A stretch of 64,000 bases of DNA from Salinimicrobium sp. TH3 (GTDB lineage: Bacteria > Bacteroidota > Bacteroidia > Flavobacteriales > Flavobacteriaceae), in NCBI RefSeq assembly GCF_026676115.1, contig NZ_JAPONB010000003.1:186001-250000 (forward strand), given 5' to 3'. Positions 34,172 to 42,053 of the stretch are shown piece after piece (within the stretch, counting starts at the first letter, position 1; each line of letters starts with the position of its first letter). The notes under the pieces are model-generated. The model made no database searches. It was not told the origin of the DNA and saw only the letters and a program-made list of their open reading frames with translations. Both the position numbers and the translations under genes were made by a program.

Positions 34172-36544
34172 TTAATTTCCTTTAATAACGTCTTCATGAC
34201 AGGGAAAAGTGAGTACAAATGAAGTCCCTTCCCGGGGGACACTCTGTACTTCAATAGTAGCACCATGATCATCCAGTATATTTTTGACCGAACTTAAGCC
34301 TATTCCCATTCCGCCGGGTTTCTGGGTGTAAAAAGATTCGAAAAGCCTGTCAATTTGTTCTTGCTCCATTCCACAACCGTTATCTGTTATAGTGAGGGCA
34401 TAGGTATTTTTCTTTTTCTTGATACTAATATCTAAGATTCCTTCATGGGGCACCATTGCTTCACTGGCATTAACGATAATGTTAAGTATCGCTATCTGGA
34501 GTTTTTCCTCATCGGCATTAATAAAATACGGGCCCCGATATTTTTTGTGAACGGTAACCCCCGAAAGGTAGATCCTGTCTTTAGCATGGCTCAAAGCTTT
34601 ATTTGTAGTTTTTGCAAGACAGCATTTGGTCATTTGAGGTTTAGAATAATTGGAAGCTGTTAAAAGATCTGTCACCAGATTATTTAGTGTCGTTGCACTT
34701 CGCTTTATAATCCCCGTATAATTCTTCAACAACTTCTTCCTGGAACCGGTATTTATCTTTTCCAGTATGTCTGCAGACATGCTTATACTAGCCAGAGGAT
34801 TTCTTAATTCGTGGGCAAGAGTTCTTGCAATCTCTCCTTTTATGGAAAGTTTTTCTGCAGTGATCAATGCCTGCTGGGTCATTTTTTGAGACTGGACATT
34901 TCTAAGAAGTACAATATATTCAACCACATTTTCCTTCCTGTTTCTCTTAAAAACTTTCCCCCTCGCATTGTAGCAATCCCAATGTTTTTCCTTGCCTTTA
35001 AGTCTGAATTCAACTTCAACAACTTCCTCATCTGAGGCTTCCATTAGGTCTGTATGAAAAGAAAGTGTTTTTCGCCTGTCTTGCGGATGGATCAATGGCA
35101 GTATATCCAATAAAGGCATACCCTCAACTTTCTTTACCGTCATTCCTTCTTCCTCTGAAAGATCGCGATTAATGAACTTTACCTTTTCATCATAAAGGTC
35201 GAAGATCATGATAATATCGGGTGAGGTATCAATGAGCTGTTTCTTGAACCTCACATTTTCTTTTAATTTCTGGGCTTTCAATTTATCCCTGGTTATATTC
35301 TCAAGAGAACAGACCAGTAAACCGCTTTGGCGCCTGCTGGTGATCCTAAACCAGTTATTCCTCTCATTGCGCTCCACTTCGATCTCAAAATCGGCAGATT
35401 CTCCTGTAAGCATGGTTTGCTTAAAGGTCTCAAAAACCCCTTTTTCGGCAGATTGTGGATTGTGTTTAAGAAAGCTGCGGCCCACCATTCGGCTCTGATT
35501 GTAGTAACGGTTTATAACCTTATTAACCCTTATATAGGTGAAGTCGACTATATCATAGTTTTCACCAAACAGGGGCTTCATTACGAATATTCCCTGGTTA
35601 ACCGTGTCAAAAACCATTTGAAGGAGTTCATTGTTTTCCTCCAGTTCAAAGGTGCGACTTTTTACCTTTAACTCGAGATCTTCATTTAGCCTTCGTAATT
35701 TTTCTTCGGTTTCTTTTCGACGTGTAATATCCGAAAAAAGACATGCCACTTTTCTGCTTTTCTTACTACCAATAGGAAATGCATAAACATCAAACCAACG
35801 ATTGCGAGCGGCTGCATAATCTTCAAACCGTACAGCCTCTCCCGTAAATGCAACCCTTCCAAGGGTGTTGAACCATGGGTTTTCATGCTTCTTATAAAAT
35901 TCTCTCATGGTTTTACCAAGAGGATCTCTTAAACCAGTGTGCTTTTCAAAAGCAGGATTAACCTCTACAAAAAGGTAATCTATAGGTTTCTTTTGCAGAT
36001 CAAAGATCATTTCTACAACTCCAAAACCCTGGTCAAGGGAATTTACCAACACCCTATAGCGGTTAAGGCTCTCCCGAAGTACACTTTCAGTTTCTATTTT
36101 ATGCTCTTTTCTCCCCTGTGCCCGGATGTTTTCAATAGGTTTTGCAAGGGTAAGGACAAAATTTTCGCTCCCTTCATTGAAGCCACCATAGAATCTGCTT
36201 TCTAAGTGAAATTTTTTCCAGTAACCAAAAGTAGACCTCATGCGAATGATCAAAGAGCTGTCGCCCGTCTCCAGTTCCTCGCTGTAGTTACCTAAAAGGT
36301 GTAAAAATGACGGATAGTCTTCAGGATGTATATTTTCCTTAAAGAAATCTTCTTCCCCTTCTTCTAGCGGAAAATAATTTCTGAAATACTGCAGGCACCT
36401 GTAATTAACCGCCTTCAAAGAAAGATCTTCAGCAGAACTAATGAATAGCAGAAATTCCTGTTTATCATGCCCGTTATAGGCATTGAAAAGGCTGTGGGCG
36501 GCACCTATAGAAATTTCGTCCGGCATAAAAGTACTTTTTTGCAT
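34172..36544 (-). CDS. Multi-PAS sensor histidine kinase (orphan)
   Basis: A 790-residue cytosolic kinase without transmembrane segments. About four PAS-type domains are seen (roughly 20-145, 165-280, 310-420, 435-550), then the HisKA dimerisation helix with the phospho-accepting H578 in AHELRNPLASI, and HATPase_c with N-box NIIVNASEAM, G1 DNGCGM and G2 GMGIGLSS. No response regulator gene is adjacent and there is no receiver domain, so the partner is elsewhere. The signal is probably sensed in the cytoplasm (redox, light or small molecule); no cofactor-binding Cys can be identified with confidence. Confidence 0.9.
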   Translation of the reverse strand: MQKSTFMPDEISIGAAHSLFNAYNGHDKQEFLLFISSAEDLSLKAVNYRCLQYFRNYFPLEEGEEDFFKENIHPEDYPSFLHLLGNYSEELETGDSSLIIRMRSTFGYWKKFHLESRFYGGFNEGSENFVLTLAKPIENIRAQGRKEHKIETESVLRESLNRYRVLVNSLDQGFGVVEMIFDLQKKPIDYLFVEVNPAFEKHTGLRDPLGKTMREFYKKHENPWFNTLGRVAFTGEAVRFEDYAAARNRWFDVYAFPIGSKKSRKVACLFSDITRRKETEEKLRRLNEDLELKVKSRTFELEENNELLQMVFDTVNQGIFVMKPLFGENYDIVDFTYIRVNKVINRYYNQSRMVGRSFLKHNPQSAEKGVFETFKQTMLTGESADFEIEVERNERNNWFRITSRRQSGLLVCSLENITRDKLKAQKLKENVRFKKQLIDTSPDIIMIFDLYDEKVKFINRDLSEEEGMTVKKVEGMPLLDILPLIHPQDRRKTLSFHTDLMEASDEEVVEVEFRLKGKEKHWDCYNARGKVFKRNRKENVVEYIVLLRNVQSQKMTQQALITAEKLSIKGEIARTLAHELRNPLASISMSADILEKINTGSRKKLLKNYTGIIKRSATTLNNLVTDLLTASNYSKPQMTKCCLAKTTNKALSHAKDRIYLSGVTVHKKYRGPYFINADEEKLQIAILNIIVNASEAMVPHEGILDISIKKKKNTYALTITDNGCGMEQEQIDRLFESFYTQKPGGMGIGLSSVKNILDDHGATIEVQSVPREGTSFVLTFPCHEDVIKGN

Positions 36545-36972
36545 CTAGAAAAAATTTTTGAACAGCAGGTAGGTAAATTCTTGTTGTTCTGGTATTCTAC
36601 AAATGTGGGGGAGAAGTTAAATTTAATATAAATTTTGGATTATTAACCATCACAGTGCCAGATTTTTACAAAATGATTCGGTTAAAATACCAAAAGCTGC
36701 ATTCCTATTGGGTTTTCTCCGCTTTTAAATTTCAAATAATTTTTAATTTAGGGAGGAGATTATGCAGGAATAATTTTACAGGGGACAAATTTTAAAAAAA
36801 ATGGGAGGAAATTAACAGGTATTAACTGATAAAAAAGATCAAAATTTAAGTATTTGTTTAGGAAGAGGTGTAGGAAGTATTGTGCGAATAATCGCAAAAT
36901 TCTGTCCTTTTATCCCCGTTAAAATACTGAGGCAGGGACAATTAATTAATTTCACCCCAGGGAGAAGAATAG
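36545..36972. other. Intergenic region, 428 bp, nothing recognised
   Basis: Very A/T-rich, no ORF with coding character on either strand, no strong hairpin or TAnnTTTG box for the leftward kinase gene. It lies between the kinase start (upstream side) and the helicase end. Confidence 0.5.
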
Positions 36973-38322
36973 TTATTTCTTGTTTCTGCGGTTATAATTT
37001 TTGTCCCCTCTGGTCTTTGGCTTCTTGTATTTCTTTTGGACTTCCCTACGATATGAACCACCCAGATTAACCTTTTTGTTTTTTTCTTTTTTCTCATGAA
37101 AAGCCGGGCCGGGTTTATCTTCATCAGAGAATTTTTCGGGATTGTAAATCTCTTCAGATGTTGGCTGTTCTTCAGGAATAAGTTCCGAAGAAACAGGAAC
37201 GCCATCGGGTAAAGCATGCATGTCGATCTTGAGGTCCATGAGGGCTTCAATTTTATCCAGATCCTCTTGTTCAGATGGAGTCGTAAAAAGTATTGCATGC
37301 CCTTCTTTTTCGGCCCTTCCGGTACGCCCAATACGGTGAATGTAATTCTCGGGATACGCAGGGGTATCAAAATTGATCACATGGCTTACTTGTTCAATAT
37401 CGAGACCACGCGCCATAACATCTGTAGCTACCAGGATGCGGCAAAAGCCTTCGCCAAACTGGCGTATGCTTCTCAAACGATAATTCTGGGTCTTGTTGGA
37501 GTGTATTACGGTGCACTCTTCAGGAAATAAAGGGTCGAGATTTTGAAAAAGTCGATCGGCTATACGTTTGTTTCCTGCAAAAATGAGCACTTTATGAAAA
37601 GTTTCCCTGTCTTTTAAAAGGTGTTTTAGGAGGTTGATCTTGGTGTAGAAATTAGGAACCTCATAACCTTGCTGATCAATGTTTTCCAGGGGAGCTCCAC
37701 TGGCAGCAACAGACACTGTTTCGGGATTTTTAAAATTCTCCTGAATAAGCTTTTCAACATCTAGGGTCATGGTAGCCGAAAACATGATGTTCTGCCGGCT
37801 TTCGGGAATTAACTCCAGGATGTTGGTAAGCTGAAACCTAAAGCCCAGGTCCAGCATCACATCAACTTCATCTATTACGAGCTTCTGGATCGACTTTAAC
37901 TGCAAATCCCGATTTATAGCAAGATCATACAATCTACCGGGAGTGGCAACTAAAATATCAAGTCCCTGTGCCACCAGCTGCTTTTGGGTGTTAATGTTAG
38001 TTCCGCCGTAAATTCCCAGAATCCTTGTGTTGATATATTTTGTGAGCTTTTCAAGCTCTTCTACTACCTGTACCACAAGTTCCCGGGTAGGAACCAGGAT
38101 GAGTACCCGCGGATTCTTTTGTTCAGAATACTTCAGGGTCTTTAACAGAGGTAGCAGATATGCAAGAGTTTTTCCGGTACCGGTTTGGGCGATCCCCACC
38201 ATGTCCCTTCCCGAAAGAATTACAGGTAAAGACTGCTCCTGGATTGGAGTAGGAGTGGAGATCTTTTGATCTTCAAGTGCATTTAAAATGGGAGTGGTAA
38301 GGTTGAGGTCCTGGAAAGTCAC
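36973..38322 (-). CDS. DEAD-box RNA helicase (RhlE-like) with DEVD motif II
   Basis: 449 residues. The Q motif region FQDLNLTTPILNAL..TPTPIQEQSLP is at 3-33; motif I is AQTGTGKT (45-52); Ia PTRELVVQ; Ib TPGR; motif II reads DEVD (151-154) instead of DEAD; motif III SAT; motif VI HRIGRTGR. The C-terminal tail (about 395-449) is Lys/Arg-rich and disordered, as in flavobacterial RhlE proteins that bind RNA or ribosomes. It unwinds structured RNA in cold adaptation and ribosome assembly. A TAACTTTG -7 box lies at 38343-38350. Confidence 0.94.
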   Translation of the reverse strand: MTFQDLNLTTPILNALEDQKISTPTPIQEQSLPVILSGRDMVGIAQTGTGKTLAYLLPLLKTLKYSEQKNPRVLILVPTRELVVQVVEELEKLTKYINTRILGIYGGTNINTQKQLVAQGLDILVATPGRLYDLAINRDLQLKSIQKLVIDEVDVMLDLGFRFQLTNILELIPESRQNIMFSATMTLDVEKLIQENFKNPETVSVAASGAPLENIDQQGYEVPNFYTKINLLKHLLKDRETFHKVLIFAGNKRIADRLFQNLDPLFPEECTVIHSNKTQNYRLRSIRQFGEGFCRILVATDVMARGLDIEQVSHVINFDTPAYPENYIHRIGRTGRAEKEGHAILFTTPSEQEDLDKIEALMDLKIDMHALPDGVPVSSELIPEEQPTSEEIYNPEKFSDEDKPGPAFHEKKEKNKKVNLGGSYRREVQKKYKKPKTRGDKNYNRRNKK

Positions 38323-38342
38323 GGTATAAAATTTTAAGAGGG

Positions 38343-38350
38343 CAAAGTTA
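38343..38350 (-). promoter_or_regulatory. Candidate -7 box (TAACTTTG) of the helicase gene
   Basis: Matches TAnnTTTG on the minus strand, 20 bp before the helicase ATG at 38322; no -33 element of standard spacing is evident. Confidence 0.5.
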
Positions 38351-38422
38351 AGCTTAAATTGTTGAAAGACTAAGAGTTTTGTTTAACGCATCTTCATCTT
38401 CATTTCTTAAAGGCCTATTTTG

Positions 38423-38430
38423 TATTTTTG
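38423..38430 (+). promoter_or_regulatory. Candidate -7 box (TATTTTTG) of the FMN reductase-pabB operon
   Basis: Matches TAnnTTTG and ends 18 bp before the ATG at 38449, supporting that start over an in-frame ATG at 38428 which overlaps the box. Confidence 0.5.
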
Positions 38431-38448
38431 ACCTTCAATTTTCCAACT

Positions 38449-38985
38449 ATGAACAAGATCCTGGCCTTTGCCGGCTCCAGTAGCCCAACTTCTATTAACC
38501 ACCAGCTTATCCTAAATATATCCCAAAGGATTTCAGATCCTGTGGAGGTGCTTAATCTTCATGAACTTGAATTTCCCATGTACAGCATAGTAAAGGAGAA
38601 AAACGGAATACCGCAGAATGTGAAATTTCTTTACGAAAAGATAGTAGAAGCCCCTGCACTTATTATTGCGGTCAATGAATATAATGCCAATGTTTCAGGA
38701 TTTTTTAAGAATATCATAGACTGGCTTTCCAGGATTGAAAGAAAATTTTTCAATGGCAAAAAGATCCTTTTGATGAGTACCTCTCCGGGACAACGTGGTG
38801 GGGCCTCGGCTTTGGAATATTGTAAAAATCAGTTTCCCAGGTTTGGAGGCGAGGTAGTGGAAAGTTTTAGTCTGCCGCAATTCTATGAGAATTTTGATTC
38901 AGAAAAAGGAGTGATTGTGAATGAGGTCTTTGATCTTGGAGTTATTGATGTAATCACCTCTTTTTCTCAGCAAATTAAAGTGTAG
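38449..38985 (+). CDS. NADPH-dependent FMN reductase
   Basis: A 178-residue flavodoxin-fold protein with the signature ILAFAGSSSPTSINHQL (4-20), the FMN-phosphate loop, and EYNANVSGFFKNIIDWLSR (about 82-100). It reduces FMN, quinones or azo compounds with NADPH. The ATG at 38449 is supported by the promoter position. The stop codon overlaps the GTG start of pabB by one base (TAGTG), so the two are coupled even though no functional link is obvious. Confidence 0.9.
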   Translation: MNKILAFAGSSSPTSINHQLILNISQRISDPVEVLNLHELEFPMYSIVKEKNGIPQNVKFLYEKIVEAPALIIAVNEYNANVSGFFKNIIDWLSRIERKFFNGKKILLMSTSPGQRGGASALEYCKNQFPRFGGEVVESFSLPQFYENFDSEKGVIVNEVFDLGVIDVITSFSQQIKV

Positions 38986-40295
38986 TGCGGGTATACAAAA
39001 AGGTCATTTTAGAAGAAGGTTTTTCCATTAAAAAGGTCCTGCTCAACTGGGCACAGCAGTTCGAAGAAGTAGTTTGGTTTGACAGCAACGACCATAAAGA
39101 CCGTTACTCTCAATATGATGCAGTACTTGCCGTAGATGCATTTACTGCCATACAAACCGATGCTTCCAAAGCCTTCGATAAGCTGAAGGAATACCAGGAA
39201 ACAACAGGCGACTGGATTTTTGGGTATCTATCTTATGATCTAAAAAATGACGTGGAAAACCTGAAAAGCCAGAATTTCGACGGACTCGGTTTTCCGGAGT
39301 TATTCTTTTTTCAGCCAAAGAAGATCTTCTTTTTAAAAGGTAATGAGCTTGAACTTCACTATTTGAGAATGGTGGATGATGAGCTGGAAGAAGACCTGGA
39401 ACAGATTCTTCAAAAAAGGTATTTTAAGGAAGAAATTTTTTCGAGAGAGGGGAATCTGGTGAAATTGCAGCCCCGTATCTCTAAAGAGGATTATTTGCAG
39501 AAAGTGGAAGAGATGCTGGCTCACATCCAGCGGGGAGATATTTATGAGGCAAATTTTTGTCAGGAATTTTATGCTGAAGGAGTGGAATTTGATCCTCTTG
39601 AGAAGTTTATCGCTCTAAATGCCATTTCAAAACCTCCATTCGCTACATTTCTTAAAAACCATGACCATTATTTACTTTCTGCTTCCCCCGAAAGATACCT
39701 TCAGAAGAAAGGCGATCAATTGCTCACGCAGCCGATAAAAGGGACAGCACCCAGGGCTCTTTTTGATCCCGAAAAGGACAGGGAGCTGGCACTTAAGCTC
39801 GAACAGGATCCCAAAGAAAGATCAGAAAACGTCATGATCGTGGACCTGGTTCGTAATGACCTTTCAAAAACGGCAAAAAAAGGAAGTGTTGAGGTCGCAG
39901 AGCTGTGCAAAGTATACAGTTATCCTCAGGTACACCAAATGATCTCTACAGTAAAAGCTACTTTGGAAAAAGGAATACCGGCAATGGAAGTTTTGCGTAC
40001 TACGTTCCCAATGGGAAGTATGACCGGGGCCCCGAAAATATCTGCCATGCAAATAATAGAAGAGCTGGAAAAAACCAAACGCGGACTTTACAGCGGGGCG
40101 GTAGGATATTTTGATCCTTCAGGAGATTTTGATTTTAATGTAGTGATTCGTAGTATTCTTTATAATCAAACCACGAAATATGTTTCCTTTTCTGTGGGGG
40201 GAGCTATTACTTCCAGGTCTGTTCCCGAAAATGAATACCAGGAATGTCTTGTAAAGGCTGCGGCACTTAAGCAGGTGCTGGAGGAGAATGAGTAG
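38985..40295 (+). CDS. pabB: Aminodeoxychorismate synthase component I
   Basis: A 436-residue chorismate-binding enzyme. The start is GTG, overlapping the previous stop. The N-terminal domain (about 1-150) is followed by the chorismate domain: GDIYEANFCQEF, SPERYL, PIKGTAPR, NVMIVDLVRNDLSKTAKKGSVEV, FPMGSMTGAPKISAMQIIEELE and GAVGYFDPSGDFDFNVVIRSI. The PIKGT Lys (rather than PIAGT of TrpE) marks PabB. It makes 4-amino-4-deoxychorismate for folate. No pabA or pabC is adjacent. Confidence 0.92.
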   Translation: MRVYKKVILEEGFSIKKVLLNWAQQFEEVVWFDSNDHKDRYSQYDAVLAVDAFTAIQTDASKAFDKLKEYQETTGDWIFGYLSYDLKNDVENLKSQNFDGLGFPELFFFQPKKIFFLKGNELELHYLRMVDDELEEDLEQILQKRYFKEEIFSREGNLVKLQPRISKEDYLQKVEEMLAHIQRGDIYEANFCQEFYAEGVEFDPLEKFIALNAISKPPFATFLKNHDHYLLSASPERYLQKKGDQLLTQPIKGTAPRALFDPEKDRELALKLEQDPKERSENVMIVDLVRNDLSKTAKKGSVEVAELCKVYSYPQVHQMISTVKATLEKGIPAMEVLRTTFPMGSMTGAPKISAMQIIEELEKTKRGLYSGAVGYFDPSGDFDFNVVIRSILYNQTTKYVSFSVGGAITSRSVPENEYQECLVKAAALKQVLEENE

Positions 40296-40434
40296 TGATC
40301 GGTGATCGGTATTTAGTGTTCAGTATCCCCCGCTAAAAATAGGGCCTATTTACAACATAACTTTTGGCATTTTTGTTCATTTAATGTTGCAAAACTGTGG
40401 AGTATAAAAATGCCCAAAAGGGCTCAACGTAATT

Positions 40435-40458
40435 AGCCCGGGGTTTCAACCCCGGGCT
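40435..40458. repeat. Perfect 10-bp palindrome (REP-like hairpin)
   Basis: AGCCCGGGGT and ACCCCGGGCT pair around TTCA. There is no T-tract after it, so it is not a standard terminator; the GC-rich stem stands out from the A/T-rich surroundings. Confidence 0.7.
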
Positions 40459-40729
40459 CCAAAGAACCACGTCAAGAGCCGCGGAGGGGCGACAGATTGG
40501 CAAATGAGTTTTCAAATTAAGTCATAAGATATTGTTCAGGTTTTTGCAAACATTAGTGAATCCGTGACTTTTAACATGATCAATTAATAATGAATAAATA
40601 GCGTCTATATAAAGGTGTGAGTGTAGAACGGCTGAGTGAGGATAGGAAGAATTAGTGAATTCGTGGCGAACTATGCTACTACTTAAAAAGGCAAAGCAAA
40701 AAGACCGTAAAAAGCCACTTCATTTTTGA

Positions 40730-40737
40730 TATCTTTG
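40730..40737 (+). promoter_or_regulatory. Candidate -7 box (TATCTTTG) of tilS-dsbD
   Basis: Perfect TAnnTTTG that ends 5 bp before the tilS ATG at 40743; no later Met precedes the P-loop, so use of this box would give a leaderless mRNA. Chance match possible. Confidence 0.4.
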
Positions 40738-40742
40738 AGCCT

Positions 40743-42053
40743 ATGCTGTTAGCTTTTAAAAACCATCTCAAGGAGCAGTTTCCAAATACTTTTGAGGGAA
40801 AAATCCTTCTTGCCGTTAGCGGCGGGGTGGACAGCGTTGTCCTGGCCCATCTATGCCGGGAAGCAGGACTTGATTTTTCCCTTGCTCACTGCAATTTTCA
40901 CCTTAGAGGAGAGGAAAGCGAAGGCGATGAGGCTTTTGTAATGGAACTGGCAGATGCACTTGAGGCTGAAGTCTTTATTGAAGGCTTTGAAACTCAAGCC
41001 TATGCCAAAGAAAAGAAAATATCTATTCAAATGGCGGCGCGCGACCTGCGCTATAACTGGTTTAGGGAGCTGCAGGAAACCTTGCAATTCGATTATGTTT
41101 TTACAGCACATCATGCCAATGATAACCTGGAAACCGTTCTAATAAACTTTATAAGGGGAACGGGACTGGAAGGCCTAACAGGAATTCCAGATGTCAATGA
41201 TTACACCATTAGGCCGCTGCTTCCCTTTACCCGGAAGAACATCGAAGATTATGCTCACCTTCAAAAGCTTAAGTGGCGGGAAGACAGCAGTAATGATTCG
41301 GTAAAATATTTCAGGAATAAAGTAAGGCTGGAGGTAATCCCGAAGTTGCTGGAATTGAATCCGCAGCTGTTGGAAAGTTTTAGTAAAACAAGGAGTTATC
41401 TTCAGCAAAGTTCAGAGCTTATCGAAGATTATATTTCTGCACTTTTTCCGAAGATCGCCAGGCAGGAGGAATACGGCTATTCGTTTGAGATTGCCAAGTT
41501 ACAGTCCATTCCTAATACTAAGGCCGTGATGTACTCTCTTTTTAGATCTTTTGAGTTCACCGAATGGGAAGACGTTTATGCCCTGCTCGAATCGCAACCG
41601 GGAAAAATTGTCTATTCTAAAACTCACCGCCTAATTAGAGACAGGGATAAATTACTGCTTACGCTGTTGTTACCAACAGAGGATAAGGTGTATGAGATCA
41701 AAGAAAATGAAGAAGTGGTGATGTTGCCCATGGGAACTTTTCATTTTGAAGCTGTCGAGGATTTTGAAAACAGTGATGAGAGAACAATTTTCCTGGACCG
41801 GGATAAAATCGAGTACCCTTTTGTTGTAAGGAAATGGCGGGAAGGCGACTATTTTTACCCCTTTGGCATGAAAGGAAAGAAGAAACTGAGCAAGTTTTTT
41901 AAAGATGAGAAATTATCTTTGCCACAAAAAGAGAATTGTTGGCTTTTGTGCTCCAATGACAAAATTGTTTGGGTTATAGGCCACCGTCCCGATGCACGAT
42001 TTGCGGTTAAAGATGAAACAAAACAAATTTTGCGCTTAAGTTACACACCATGA
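40743..42053 (+). CDS. tilS: tRNA(Ile)-lysidine synthase
   Basis: A 436-residue N-type ATP pyrophosphatase. The PP-loop SGGVDS is at 26-31; HCNFHLRGEESEGDEAF (about 49-66) and HHANDNLETVLINFIRGTGLEGL are TilS signatures, with the C-terminal TilS domain (RKWREGDYFYPFGMKGKKKLSKFFKDEKL) intact. It converts C34 of the CAU-anticodon tRNA to lysidine so that it reads AUA, an essential step. It overlaps dsbD by 4 bp (ATGA). Confidence 0.95.
   Translation: MLLAFKNHLKEQFPNTFEGKILLAVSGGVDSVVLAHLCREAGLDFSLAHCNFHLRGEESEGDEAFVMELADALEAEVFIEGFETQAYAKEKKISIQMAARDLRYNWFRELQETLQFDYVFTAHHANDNLETVLINFIRGTGLEGLTGIPDVNDYTIRPLLPFTRKNIEDYAHLQKLKWREDSSNDSVKYFRNKVRLEVIPKLLELNPQLLESFSKTRSYLQQSSELIEDYISALFPKIARQEEYGYSFEIAKLQSIPNTKAVMYSLFRSFEFTEWEDVYALLESQPGKIVYSKTHRLIRDRDKLLLTLLLPTEDKVYEIKENEEVVMLPMGTFHFEAVEDFENSDERTIFLDRDKIEYPFVVRKWREGDYFYPFGMKGKKKLSKFFKDEKLSLPQKENCWLLCSNDKIVWVIGHRPDARFAVKDETKQILRLSYTP

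Larger units (their letters stand above)
40296..40742. repeat. Intergenic region with REP-like palindromes and word repeats
   Basis: No gene in 447 bp. From 40295 a degenerate tandem (GTGATCGGT twice, then variants) follows the pabB stop. Palindromes: AAATAGG/CCTATTT (40337-40351), GCCC-N4-GGGC (40412-40423) and AGCCCGGGGT-N4-ACCCCGGGCT (40435-40458), then a G/C-rich box GAGCCGCGGAGGGGCGAC (40476-40492). ATTAGTGAAT occurs at 40552 and 40651, the latter extending to GTGAATTCGTGGC. This architecture resembles dispersed REP-like intergenic elements of Bacteroidetes. Confidence 0.6.

Noticed and set aside
40435-40458. Terminator of pabB
   Set aside because: No T-tract follows on either strand and it is 140 bp past the stop; it fits a repeat element better.
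40296-40742. tRNA or small RNA gene in the pabB-tilS gap
   Set aside because: The stems do not form a cloverleaf and there is no TTC-loop consensus; no RNA family recognised.
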